In this document: positions 1 through 7,916 of the stretch, one piece after another
Layout of the letters: each line of letters opens with the position of its first letter
How positions within the stretch are numbered: the first letter of the stretch is position 1
From: M0108 sp049654905
GTDB taxonomy: Bacteria > Pseudomonadota > Gammaproteobacteria > Chromatiales > Chromatiaceae
Length of the DNA: 19,539 nucleotides
Assembly: GCA_049654905.1 (NCBI GenBank)
Contig: JBASIS010000006.1
Location: forward strand, 1 to 19,539
Direction of reading: 5' to 3'
Position numbers and translations under genes: made by a program
The notes under the pieces: model-generated
What the model saw: the letters and a program-made list of their open reading frames with translations, nothing else
Told to the model about the DNA's origin: nothing
The model's database searches: none

Positions 1-80
1 GGGGCGCTATGCCGGAACCTGAAGACGGGAGCCACCAAATCCGTCATCCAGCCGTTATCGCGGGAGGGCCGGCTGGGGGC

Positions 81-149
81 TGGCGGGGGTGTCGACAGCA
101 GGGATGCTGTCGTCAAGCCTACAGGGACGTATTCACGGCGTCCCCGCCA
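81..149. repeat. Structured intergenic element with three nested or adjacent inverted repeats
   Basis: The outer arms TGGCGGG (81-87) and CCCGCCA (143-149) are perfect reverse complements. Between them lie two further perfect inverted repeats: CGACAGCA/TGCTGTCG (93-100/105-112, 4-nt loop) and GGGACG/CGTCCC (124-129/139-144). The three-stem layout, and its overall look, resemble a short dispersed intergenic repeat that I recall in similar form from other gammaproteobacteria; that likeness is from memory, not checked. No second copy was seen in this window. The rest of 1-224 shows no gene: the open plus-strand frame across it is antisense to the DUF302 gene further on and looks like no known protein. 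Confidence 0.5.
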
Positions 150-224
150 AACACCACCCGGCGCTCCTTCCGCTATAGGCTGAAGCGCATTACCGGCGCT
201 GGGATCAATACATCGCCTCTGCCC

Positions 225-614
225 TCAGACCGAGAGGCGGTCGCGAGCCCGTTCCAGGATGGCCCTGGCCTCAGCGGCCACGGCATCGATCTCCGGGGTC
301 CTGGCGAGGGCCAGCATGCTCACCGGGTCCATGAAATCGACGGCGGTGCTGTCGGCGTTGATGGCCCGGATCACCACGTTGCAGGGCAGCAGGACACCGG
401 CGGCGGGCTGGGCCTGGATCACCCGCCAGGCCAGTGCTGGGGCACAGGCACCCAGAATGCGGTAGCCGCCGATATCCTCACCCAGCTTGGCGTGCAGGAT
501 GCCACCCACGTCCACCTCACTCACCAGACCCAGTTTTTCAGCCCCCAGGGCTTATTTGACCCGCTCCACCGCCTCCTCGAAAGGGGAATCGAGCACGACT
601 CCAAAAACATACAT
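225..614 (-). pseudogene. DUF302 family protein, interrupted by an in-frame TAA stop
   Basis: Reading the minus strand from an ATG at 614-612, preceded by a good ribosome binding site (GGGAGG, about 7 nt away), gives a DUF302 protein of about 129 codons. It is stopped by TAA at 554-552 after residue 20 (...EEAVERVK). The frame then continues without any shift through the family core: YRILGACAPALAWRV, then GVLLPCNVV, then a DP..ML segment, ending at a TGA at 227-225. These are the usual DUF302 landmarks. DUF302 is a small domain of uncertain role, often found in sulfur-oxidising and metal-exposed bacteria. A single base change from GAA or CAA would explain the stop, so this is a recent nonsense mutation or a sequencing error. 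Restart at the GTG at 524-522 could give a 99-residue product lacking the first strand. A small hairpin (642-659, ACCCCG/CGGGGT) lies in its leader. Confidence 0.75.
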
Positions 615-817
615 GACCTAGCCTCCCGTGATGAAATAGCCACCCCGTCCGGGCGGGGTTCGAGGAAATCAGGTTAGCATCCGAAGCATAAAAAATCCCA
701 CCAGATACCCGCGACCCTGCTAAAGGTAGAATAGGGGGCGGATAGGGGCCATAGCCCCTTGCCTACCTGTCAAGACCCCCAGCGGCCCAGAGCACCAGGA
801 GCGGATCCAGACACCCG

Positions 818-2386
818 ATGGACACCCTGAAACTGCGGCGGATCGCCATCGATACCTACCGCGAGAACGTCGCCTTCCTCCACCGGGATTGCCCCCATTA
901 CCGCAGTGAAGGCTTCCAGGCCCTGAACAAGGTGGAGATCCTCGCCGGGCGGAACGCCATGCCAGTGCTAGCGGTCCTCAATGTAGTGGACGACGGGGCC
1001 ATCGTCGGCCCCGACGAACTGGGGCTGTCGGAGCAAGCCTTCGCTCAGATCCGCGTCCCCGAGGGCACCCCCGTTACCGTCTGCCAGGCCCAGCCACCGG
1101 CCTCCTTGAGTTCCGTCCATCGCAAGATCCGGGGGGAGCGCCTGGAGGAAGCAGAATACGTCGCCATCGCCCGCGATATCGTCAACAACCGCTACTCCAA
1201 GATCGAGATGTCCGCCTTCATCGTCGCCTGCGCCCAGGTAGGGCTGGAGCGGGAAGAGGTCTTGTATCTGACGCGAGCCATGGTCAACAGCGGCGAGCGG
1301 CTGGACTGGGGCGCCGATCTGGTGGTGGACAAGCATTGCATCGGCGGGGTGCCCGGCAACCGCACCACCCTCATCGTCATGCCCATCGTCGCCGCTCATG
1401 GCCTCCTCATCCCCAAGACCTCCAGCCGGGCCATCACCTCCCCGGCCGGCACCGCCGACACCATGGAGGTCCTGGCGCGGGTCGATCTGTCGCCGGACCA
1501 GTTGCACGAGATCGTCCACCGGGAACGCGGCTGCCTGGCCTGGGGCGGCACCGCCCGTCTGGCCCCCGCGGACGACGTCCTCATCGCCGTGGAACGGCCC
1601 CTGTCCCTGGACTCACCCGGCCAGATGGTAGCCTCCATCCTGGCCAAGAAGGTCGCCGCCGGCGCGACGCATCTGTTGATCGACATCCCCGTCGGCCCGA
1701 CCGCCAAGATCCGGCATCACCAGGATGCCCTGCGGTTGCGCAAGCTCTTCGAATTCGTCGGCGACAGCCTGGGGCTGCATCTGGAGGTGGTGCTGACCAA
1801 CGGCAGTCAGCCCATCGGTCGGGGCATAGGGCCGGTGCTGGAGGTCCGGGACGTCCTGGCGGTGCTGGACAACGACCCCCAGGCCCCGGCGGACCTGCGC
1901 GACAAGTCGCTGCTACTCGCCGGCCAAATCCTGGAGTTCGACCCGGAGGTACGGGGCGGGGCCGGCCGCGCCCTGGCCCGCGACATCCTGGAGTCCGGCC
2001 GCGCCGCCGCGAAATTCCGCGCCATCATCGCCGCCCAGGGTGCCAACCCGGACCCGCCCACCCTGGGCAGCCTGCGCCACGAGGTGCCCGCCCCGGTCGA
2101 CGGCATCGTCACCGCCATCGACAATTTTCAGCTCGCCCGCATTGCCCGCCTGGCGGGGGCGCCCATGGACCAGGGCGCCGGGGTTGAGTTGCACCGTAAG
2201 CTTGGCGACCCGGTGCGTCAGGGCGAGACCCTTTACGCCATTTACGCCCGCTTTCCCGCCGACTATCGCTTCGCCCGCGCCCTAGCCGGCCAAGATACCG
2301 GCTATGCTATCGCCGCCCTCCTGAACAGCCCGGGCTATGGCGGCGATTGGCGTATCCCCGTGCGGGGCCTGGCCATAAAGAAGTAA
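818..2386 (+). CDS. AMP phosphorylase / putative thymidine phosphorylase (type 2, archaeal-like)
   Basis: This 522-residue protein belongs to the long thymidine phosphorylase/AMP phosphorylase group, not to the ~440-residue DeoA. An extra N-terminal domain of about 90 residues precedes the helical phosphorylase domain (about 100-170), the phosphate/nucleoside-binding domain (about 171-400) and a C-terminal pyrimidine-phosphorylase-like domain (about 420-495). Visible motifs are DKHCIGGVPGNRTT at 171-184 and KTSSRAITSPAGTADTME from residue 200, the binding loops of the family. Characterised archaeal members phosphorolyse AMP, and also CMP and UMP, to a free base plus ribose 1,5-bisphosphate. 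Bacterial members are usually annotated as putative thymidine phosphorylase, so substrate choice is open. The ATG at 818 follows AGGAG at a rather long distance. A PRPP synthetase follows in the same direction. A short hairpin (AGGGGC/GCCCCT, 744-759) lies upstream. Confidence 0.88.
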   Translation: MDTLKLRRIAIDTYRENVAFLHRDCPHYRSEGFQALNKVEILAGRNAMPVLAVLNVVDDGAIVGPDELGLSEQAFAQIRVPEGTPVTVCQAQPPASLSSVHRKIRGERLEEAEYVAIARDIVNNRYSKIEMSAFIVACAQVGLEREEVLYLTRAMVNSGERLDWGADLVVDKHCIGGVPGNRTTLIVMPIVAAHGLLIPKTSSRAITSPAGTADTMEVLARVDLSPDQLHEIVHRERGCLAWGGTARLAPADDVLIAVERPLSLDSPGQMVASILAKKVAAGATHLLIDIPVGPTAKIRHHQDALRLRKLFEFVGDSLGLHLEVVLTNGSQPIGRGIGPVLEVRDVLAVLDNDPQAPADLRDKSLLLAGQILEFDPEVRGGAGRALARDILESGRAAAKFRAIIAAQGANPDPPTLGSLRHEVPAPVDGIVTAIDNFQLARIARLAGAPMDQGAGVELHRKLGDPVRQGETLYAIYARFPADYRFARALAGQDTGYAIAALLNSPGYGGDWRIPVRGLAIKK

Positions 2387-2455
2387 AACACCCACCCGCC
2401 GCCAGGCGTGCCTAAAATTCCTGATGGCCCATTCGTGAATCGATCGAAAAATCGC

Positions 2456-3343
2456 GTGAAAGTCACCTCCCCCCCCCTTATCCTGGGCTTTCCGGACTAC
2501 CGGAAACAAGCCCAGCGCCTGGCCAGCGCGGCCGGACTCGGCTATGCCGAAGTCGAGATTCACCACTTCCCCGATGGCGAAAGCCGGGTGCGCCTCCCTG
2601 CGGGCCTGGGCGAACGGGTCATCCTCTGCCGGAGTCTGGATCACCCCAACGACAAGCTTATCGAACTCGCACTGACCGCTACCGCCGCCCGCGAACTGGG
2701 AGCGCGCCACCTGACGCTGGTCGCCCCCTACCTCTGTTACATGCGCCAGGACAAAGCCTTCCGCCCCGGAGAAGCCATCAGCCAACCCATCATCGGTCAG
2801 CTCCTGGCGGACTGGGTGGAGGAACTGATCACCGTCGATCCGCACCTCCACCGGGTTCCGCGCCTGGAGGACGCCATTCCGGTCCAGCGTGCCCACTGTC
2901 TGACGGCGGCGCCCCTGATGGCCGCCTTCCTCGCCCGCGAGTTGGAAGCTCCCCTCCTCATCGGCCCGGACGAGGAGGCTCGCCAGTGGGTGTCCGCCAT
3001 CGCCGCCCACGCCGGTTTCGACTACCGGATCGGCGGGAAAGAACGCCACGGCGATCGGGCAGTCGATGTCCATTTTCCAGACCCGCCGCCACCTGGGCGC
3101 CATCTGGTGCTGGTGGACGATGTCGCCAGCACCGGTCACACCCTGGAGCAGGCCGTCGCTGCCCTGGCACCCACCCGGCCCGCGTCCCTCGCCGTACTCG
3201 TCACCCACGCCCTCTTTCTGGACGGTACCCTGGAGCGCCTGCGCCAGGCCGGGGTGACCCATATCTGGAGCACCGACAGCATTCCCCACCCGAGCAACCG
3301 CCTGGAACTGGCGCCCTTGCTGGCGGGCGCCCTGACCCTCTAG
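2456..3343 (+). CDS. prs: Ribose-phosphate pyrophosphokinase (PRPP synthetase), divergent
   Basis: PRPP synthetase transfers pyrophosphate from ATP to ribose 5-phosphate, giving PRPP and AMP. With the start at GTG 2456 the protein has 295 residues and shows the family landmarks: FPDGE (38-42), RQDK (97-100), VDPH (127-130) and the PRPP-binding loop VLVDDVASTGHT (218-229). It is shorter than the usual ~315 residues and clearly divergent: VDPHLHRVP replaces the usual D.H..Q segment. It is therefore probably a second, specialised copy and not the housekeeping Prs; this is an inference. In-frame GTGs at 2408 and 2435 are alternative starts, none with a strong ribosome binding site; 2456 is chosen because homologous proteins begin just before the first strand (LILGFPDY). 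It starts 69 nt after the phosphorylase gene and is probably co-transcribed with it. Confidence 0.82.
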   Translation: MKVTSPPLILGFPDYRKQAQRLASAAGLGYAEVEIHHFPDGESRVRLPAGLGERVILCRSLDHPNDKLIELALTATAARELGARHLTLVAPYLCYMRQDKAFRPGEAISQPIIGQLLADWVEELITVDPHLHRVPRLEDAIPVQRAHCLTAAPLMAAFLARELEAPLLIGPDEEARQWVSAIAAHAGFDYRIGGKERHGDRAVDVHFPDPPPPGRHLVLVDDVASTGHTLEQAVAALAPTRPASLAVLVTHALFLDGTLERLRQAGVTHIWSTDSIPHPSNRLELAPLLAGALTL

Positions 3344-3365
3344 CCCGCGACTCGCATCGAAACCC

Positions 3366-3866
3366 ATGGAACACTGGTATGCCGTTCACACCAAGGCCCG
3401 TGACGAAAAGCTGGCGGAGGAAAACCTTAAACGCCAGGGGTTCGAGACCTTTCTACCCCAGGTCAAGGCCCAGAAACGGCGGCGGGGGCGCTGGACCGAG
3501 AGCATCGAGCCCCTCTTCCCAGGCTATCTCTTCATTCAGTTGGACTTGGTACAGCAGGATAGCTCCACCATCCGCTCCACCCGGGGCGTCCTGGGCCTGG
3601 TGCGCTTTGGGGGCTACCCGGCCACCGTCCCACCCGGGCTGGTGGAGCAGCTTAGGGCCGCCACGACCAGCGAGGAGGGGGTGGTGCGCCGGGAGCACCT
3701 GTTCCACCCCGGCGATCGGGTCGAGATCCTCACCGGCCCCTTCGCCGGCCTGCCAGCCCGCATCCTGGCCGAGACCGGCAAGGAACGCGTCGCGCTGCTG
3801 CTCGATCTGCTCGGCCGCGCCAACAAGGTCGTGATTTCCCGGCACCAGCTTGCGCCCGCTCCCTAA
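3366..3866 (+). CDS. rfaH: Transcription antiterminator RfaH (NusG paralogue)
   Basis: This 166-residue protein has the two-domain NusG/RfaH layout. The N-terminal NGN domain starts with WYAVHTK (4-10) and contains RRRGRW (38-43), EPLFPGYLFI (48-57) and STRGVLGLVRFG (71-82); these segments are typical of RfaH and not of general NusG. A linker leads to a C-terminal KOW-type domain (about 113-160, HPGDRVEILTGPFAG). RfaH binds RNA polymerase paused at ops sites and suppresses Rho-dependent and intrinsic termination in long operons such as those for surface polysaccharides. The gene starts 22 nt after prs, without a clear ribosome binding site, and may be read from the same transcript. No obvious target operon lies in the window. 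Confidence 0.92.
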   Translation: MEHWYAVHTKARDEKLAEENLKRQGFETFLPQVKAQKRRRGRWTESIEPLFPGYLFIQLDLVQQDSSTIRSTRGVLGLVRFGGYPATVPPGLVEQLRAATTSEEGVVRREHLFHPGDRVEILTGPFAGLPARILAETGKERVALLLDLLGRANKVVISRHQLAPAP

Positions 3867-3893
3867 GGGACCGGCTAAGACTCTCGCTCATCC

Positions 3894-3924
3894 GTCACCC
3901 TGCCCATGGGTGACAGGACCATTT
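3894..3924 (+). terminator. Possible weak terminator downstream of rfaH
   Basis: GTCACCC (3894-3900) and GGGTGAC (3908-3914) form a perfect 7-bp stem with a 7-nt loop, 28 nt after the rfaH stop. Only a short T run follows, and not directly (CATTTTG about 3919-3925). The hairpin is clear; its role as a terminator is a guess. Confidence 0.35.
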
Positions 3925-3942
3925 TGAAGCGGCGCCAGCACC

Positions 3943-3985
3943 AAAAAGCCGCCCGACTCAGGTGTAAGACCTGGGTGGGGCGGCT
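3943..3985 (-). terminator. Intrinsic terminator of the qmoA-qmoB-hdrC-hdrB operon
   Basis: Arms at 3947-3963 and 3969-3985 form a 17-bp stem with one mismatch and one G-U pair around a 5-nt loop. Read on the minus strand the stem is followed at once by TTTTT (complement of 3943-3947). It lies about 49 nt beyond the hdrB stop, in the right orientation to end that operon. On the plus strand the stem is not followed by a T run, so it should not terminate rfaH transcripts well. Confidence 0.85.
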
Positions 3986-4033
3986 AGGGGCGGAGGAGGG
4001 CCAGTCCGATCAGGGCGGGCTTAGCGCCAGGAG

Positions 4034-4933
4034 CTATTTGGCCGCCAGATCATCCAGGGCCTTGGCGGGGATGATCTGGGCGTTGAGGGCGGCATCCTTG
4101 GCGCTGCGGCCAAAGGCGACGGCCATGAGGTTCGAGTAATAGACCACGGGCATCTTGAACTGGGTGCCATAGGTGGCGTTGATGTCGTCCTGATAGATCT
4201 CGACGTTCATCTGGCACACCGGACAGGGGGTGACGATGAGGTCGGCGCCATGGTCATAGGCGGACTCGATAATGCCCTTGACCATCTCCTGGGACTTGGC
4301 CGGTTCGGAGAAGGCCAGGGCCCCACCGCAGCATTGCACCTTCTTCTCGTAGCCCGGAATGGCGTCGCCGCCCAAAGCCTCCACCAGCTTGTCGAGATAC
4401 TGGGGATTCTCGAAGGACTCACCGGCGATACCGAAGGGCCGGTTGGTCTGACAGCCCACATAGCCCGCGATCTTGATGCCCTCCAAGGGCTTCTTGACCT
4501 TGGCGGCGATGGCCTCGAGACCGATGTCCTCGATCAGAACCTCCGCCATATGCTTAATGGAAGTCTGGTTCCTGAGTTTGAGGCCGGCCTCCGCCAGGGC
4601 GGTGTTGCACTCGGCCAGCAGGGACTGGTCTTCGTGCAGGCGCTCGGCAGCCTCGCGGGTAGAGAGCCAGCAAGCGGCGCAGGTGGCGACGATATCCTGA
4701 CCGGCGTTGTGCTGCTCGGAGAGGGCGATATTACGCGCCGACAGGGTCAGGCGGGGCAGTTCGCCGCCACCACCATAGCCGATGGAGGCGGCGCAACAGT
4801 TCCAGTCCGGGATCTCATTGAGCTGAATCTCGAGTTCCTGGCACATGGTCTGGACCGAGACCAGATAGTTGGAGGAGGAGGCACCCTTCTGGGAAGAGCA
4901 GCCGGGGTAGAAGGAATATTCTCGCTTAGCCAT
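4034..4933 (-). CDS. hdrB: HdrB-like subunit (CCG-domain protein) of a Qmo/Hdr complex
   Basis: This 299-residue soluble protein has two cysteine-rich CCG domains. The first uses C12, C46-C47 and C85-x2-C88; the second uses C161, C201-C202-G and C237-x2-C240. In methanogen HdrB these cysteines bind two noncubane [4Fe-4S] clusters that cleave heterodisulfide. In sulfur bacteria with qmoAB-hdrCB the true substrate is unknown. The first motif reads CCA and not CCG, while its cysteines are intact. The start at 4933 is chosen because GAGGAG lies just upstream and the protein then begins with MAKREYSFYPGC, as homologues do. It is the last gene of the operon, 13 nt after hdrC and followed by the terminator at 3943-3985. 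Confidence 0.9.
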   Translation of the reverse strand: MAKREYSFYPGCSSQKGASSSNYLVSVQTMCQELEIQLNEIPDWNCCAASIGYGGGGELPRLTLSARNIALSEQHNAGQDIVATCAACWLSTREAAERLHEDQSLLAECNTALAEAGLKLRNQTSIKHMAEVLIEDIGLEAIAAKVKKPLEGIKIAGYVGCQTNRPFGIAGESFENPQYLDKLVEALGGDAIPGYEKKVQCCGGALAFSEPAKSQEMVKGIIESAYDHGADLIVTPCPVCQMNVEIYQDDINATYGTQFKMPVVYYSNLMAVAFGRSAKDAALNAQIIPAKALDDLAAK

Positions 4934-4946
4934 GGATGTCTTCTCC

Positions 4947-5573
4947 TCAAGCGCCATGCTTGGCAATACGGGCGTCTTCCAGTTCCTGGGCCTTCTGGAT
5001 GACCTTCTGGAAGCCGCTCAGATCCTTGACGGCATGACCGCCGAGGATCTCCATGGGATTCATGCGGCCGGTCTTCATCATGTTCATGCCCAGCTTCTGC
5101 TTCTTGAGGGCGATCTTGATGCCCTCGCCAAAGCCGTTCATAAAGTAGAGCGCCAGGCCGAGCTTGAGCTCGTTGACCCGGCCCTTCTTCATGAGATTAT
5201 TCCAGAAGAGTTGGGCAAACTTGGCCGTGGGCTGGTTCGCCGCCACCAGACCGAGGCGCTTCGCGTAGCTGGCCAGGCCATGCATGATGTGGGTGATGGG
5301 CAGTTCCCGGGGGCAGCGCACAATGCAGTTGTAGCAGGAGGTGCACATCCACATGGATTCGGAGGACAGGACCTCCTCGCGCTTGCCGGCGCGGATCATC
5401 ATGAAGATTTCCTGGGGCGGGTGGGCCCAGAACTTGCCCAGGGGGCAGGAGCCGGAGCACACGCCGCATTGCATGCACATCTTGACCCACTCGCCCTCCT
5501 CGACATTCGCCTCCACCTCCTTGAGGAAGTTGGTGCGATACCTTTCGATCATCGCCGTGTTCAGATCGCTCAT
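4947..5573 (-). CDS. hdrC: HdrC-like iron-sulfur subunit of a Qmo/Hdr complex
   Basis: This 208-residue protein carries two ferredoxin-type [4Fe-4S] motifs, CMQCGVCSGSCP (C33, C36, C39, C43) and CTSCYNCIVRCP (C77, C80, C83, C87). Their separation is typical of HdrC, which wires electrons between the HdrA-type flavoprotein and HdrB. The C-terminal part is rich in Lys and Met and shows no membrane segment: it lacks the haem-b membrane domain that, fused to an HdrC-like domain, makes up QmoC. The ATG at 5573 follows an AGGA ribosome binding site. It is separated from qmoB by 50 nt containing a strong hairpin. Confidence 0.92.
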   Translation of the reverse strand: MSDLNTAMIERYRTNFLKEVEANVEEGEWVKMCMQCGVCSGSCPLGKFWAHPPQEIFMMIRAGKREEVLSSESMWMCTSCYNCIVRCPRELPITHIMHGLASYAKRLGLVAANQPTAKFAQLFWNNLMKKGRVNELKLGLALYFMNGFGEGIKIALKKQKLGMNMMKTGRMNPMEILGGHAVKDLSGFQKVIQKAQELEDARIAKHGA

Positions 5574-5590
5574 TGTCGGTATTCCTCTCG

Positions 5591-5617
5591 TGGGGCGCGC
5601 GGTCGCCGCGCGCCCCA
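5591..5617 (-). promoter_or_regulatory. Very stable intercistronic hairpin between qmoB and hdrC
   Basis: A perfect 12-bp GC stem (arms 5591-5602 and 5606-5617) with a 3-nt loop lies just after the qmoB stop and just before the hdrC ribosome binding site. No T tract follows on the minus strand, so it is unlikely to be a full terminator. Its position fits an mRNA-stabilising, processing or partial-attenuation element that sets the ratio of qmoAB to hdrCB; this role is inferred. Confidence 0.6.
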
Positions 5618-5623
5618 GGCTCG

Positions 5624-7912
5624 TCAGAACTTGAAGGGGCTCATGCCGATCTTTTCGACCGTCGCGGCCATGTCGTTGATCAACCGAGGCGCACGCTGGA
5701 CGTCGGTGATGGCGACCTCGTAGACCACGACCCGCTCGGTCTCCAGCCTGAGCTGCTGGAGGGTATCACCGACCTTGCTCAGACGCTCGGCGGCCATCTT
5801 GGAACCGCGTACGAAGTGGCACTGGTAGTCGTCGTCGCGACGGCAGCCCATCAGGATGATGCCGTCATAACCGGAGTTGAGGGCGTCCGTGATCCAGTTC
5901 AGGTTCACCGAACCCAGGCACCGCACCGGAATGACGCGGGCGAAGGGGCTGATCGTCGATCCCCCAGCCTGAGCGGCCATATCCAGGGCCGGATAGGCAT
6001 CATTCTCGCAGGCCAGGACCAGGAGGCGGGGCTTCTCGGAGAATTCGTCCGGCACGTCCACGGCCTTGATTTGCTGGCCGACGGTCTCGATGGAATAGTT
6101 CTCGAAGGAGATGACACGGACCGGGCAGGCACCCATGCAGGTGCCGCAACGGCGACAGCGGGCCTCGTTGAACTGCGGATACTTCTGCTCGTCCTCGTTG
6201 ATGGCGCCAAAGGGGCATTCCACGGTGCAGCGCTTGCACTGGGTGCAGCCTTCCTTGCGGAAGGTCGGGTAGGAGAGATCCCCAACCCGCGGGTGGGCGC
6301 CGGCGCCCCGGGCGGCGTTCTCGGCGGCCTGGATAGCCTTGAGCGTAGCGCCAGCGGCGTCATCGATGGCCTGCTTCATATCCATGGGCCGACGGACGGG
6401 ACCGGCGGCGTAGATGCCGGTGCGGCGGGTCTCGTAGGGGAAGCAGATGAAGTGGGAATCGACGAAGCCGTGCTTGAGCTGCGGCAGGTCGGTTCCCTGA
6501 CGATAGTCGAGGTTGAGGATGGAGGGCGGCGCGACGGCCAGGGCCCGGCGGGCGGCCTCCTTTTCCTCCTCGGTGGGGGCCTCGTCCACGGCCAACTGGG
6601 CGTAGGGGTCCGGACCCGTGTTGGGCACCTGGCCGGTGGCGAGCACCACCAGGTCGCACTCCATGGCCGTATCCTCGTTCAGGATCAGATCCTTGAACTT
6701 GACCGTCAGCTTGCCGCCCGCGACCACTACCTCGCTGGCCTTGCCCTTGGAGAAGGTCACCTGGGCCTGCTGGCCGGCGCGGTAAAAGTCCTCGCCCGCG
6801 GCACCCGGGGTGCGCAGGTCGTCAAAGAGCACGGTGGCGTCGCAGTCCGGGTTCTGGGCCTTGAAATACATGGCCTGCTTGATGGACTCGGTGCAGCAGA
6901 AACCCGAGCAGTAGGGCAGGTGCCCTTCCTGTTCGGAACGCTGACCGGCGCACTGGATAAAGGCCACGGCCTTGACTTCCCTGCCGTCGGAGGGGCGCTT
7001 CAGCGGCCCGCCGTTGGCGGCCTTGGCCAGCTTCTCCATCTCGAAGTTGGTGACCACGTCCGGGCTCTTGCCGTAGGCAAATTCCGGCAACCGATTGGCA
7101 TCGTAGGGTTTGTAGTCGGTGGCCTGGACGATGGCACCGATGTTCTCGGTGACCGTGCCGCCGGATTCGGTGCTGATATCGGCGGAGAAACGACCGGGAG
7201 CGCCGGAGGTCTTGGTGACCTTGGCATTGAGATGGACGGTGATGCGCGGATTAGCCTGGACCTCGGCGATCATCTCCGCGACCCCGGGCTCCTCCGGCTG
7301 GGGCAGTGGGGCGGTGCGGGCGTTGGAGACACCCTGGGGGGCGGCGCGGAAGGGCACCCGCTTGTAAAGGTCCTTGTAGACGCCGCCCAGCACGCCCTCG
7401 TCACACACCAGGTGGACGCCATAGCCAGCCTTGGCGGCCTCCAGGGCGGAAGCCATGGCGGTAACACCATTGCCGACCACCAGCAGCTTGCGGTTCAGGC
7501 TTTGCTCGCCGGAACCGCTGGGGACGGTCATGAAGCGGACCTCGGCGCAGGCCATGCGCACATAGTCATCCGCCATCTCCTGGGTGGTTTCCTGGTGCTC
7601 GTCACCCTCCGGACGCAGCCAGATGACGCCCTCGCGCAGATTGGCGCGGGACATGGCGATGTCGGTGAAGTTGAAGGCCTCCATCTTGGCGCGGCGCGAG
7701 CAGGCGGCGATCATGACGTGGGTCGCGTTGCCGGCGGCGACGTCGTCACGGATGAGCTGGACGCCCTCGGTGGAGCAGAGCATGGGGTGCGACTTGCAGG
7801 AGGCCATCTTGCCCTCGCGAGTCGCCACCATGGTCAGTTGCTTGGCGTCAAGGCGCTCGCCGATGCCGCAGCCGGTGCACAAGTAACCGGCGAATTTCTT
7901 ATCTACTGCCAT
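5624..7912 (-). CDS. qmoB: QmoB: HdrA-like flavoprotein with ferredoxin and MvhD-like domains
   Basis: This 762-residue protein is the larger HdrA-like subunit of the Qmo complex, which exchanges electrons with APS reductase. The N-terminal cysteine region has CTGC (C12, C15), C39, C46 (SHPMLC) and C71. An FAD-binding fold starts at VVGNGVTAMASALEAAKAG (145-163), with Ala in place of the third Gly. Two [4Fe-4S] motifs follow (C556/559/562/566 and C586/589/592/596). The C-terminal MvhD-like domain has ACENDAYPALDMA, RVIPVRCLGSVN and GCRRDDDYQCH (C635, C665, C690, C698); these are close to QmoB of sulfate reducers as I recall it. The start at 7912 gives MAVDKKFAGYLC and has GGAGGG upstream, overlapping the end of qmoA. 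Only 4 nt separate the qmoA stop from this ATG, so the two are probably translationally coupled. Confidence 0.93.
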   Translation of the reverse strand: MAVDKKFAGYLCTGCGIGERLDAKQLTMVATREGKMASCKSHPMLCSTEGVQLIRDDVAAGNATHVMIAACSRRAKMEAFNFTDIAMSRANLREGVIWLRPEGDEHQETTQEMADDYVRMACAEVRFMTVPSGSGEQSLNRKLLVVGNGVTAMASALEAAKAGYGVHLVCDEGVLGGVYKDLYKRVPFRAAPQGVSNARTAPLPQPEEPGVAEMIAEVQANPRITVHLNAKVTKTSGAPGRFSADISTESGGTVTENIGAIVQATDYKPYDANRLPEFAYGKSPDVVTNFEMEKLAKAANGGPLKRPSDGREVKAVAFIQCAGQRSEQEGHLPYCSGFCCTESIKQAMYFKAQNPDCDATVLFDDLRTPGAAGEDFYRAGQQAQVTFSKGKASEVVVAGGKLTVKFKDLILNEDTAMECDLVVLATGQVPNTGPDPYAQLAVDEAPTEEEKEAARRALAVAPPSILNLDYRQGTDLPQLKHGFVDSHFICFPYETRRTGIYAAGPVRRPMDMKQAIDDAAGATLKAIQAAENAARGAGAHPRVGDLSYPTFRKEGCTQCKRCTVECPFGAINEDEQKYPQFNEARCRRCGTCMGACPVRVISFENYSIETVGQQIKAVDVPDEFSEKPRLLVLACENDAYPALDMAAQAGGSTISPFARVIPVRCLGSVNLNWITDALNSGYDGIILMGCRRDDDYQCHFVRGSKMAAERLSKVGDTLQQLRLETERVVVYEVAITDVQRAPRLINDMAATVEKIGMSPFKF

Positions 7913-7916
7913 CTGA

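Noticed and set aside
459..466. GCGGTAGC, similar to the core of the RfaH ops site
   Set aside because: It lies antisense inside the DUF302 coding region with no operon downstream; a match this short is expected by chance.
9..677. 222-codon plus-strand frame at the window start
   Set aside because: It runs over the inverted-repeat element and is antisense to the DUF302 gene, whose family motifs and ribosome binding site are clear. The protein resembles nothing known.
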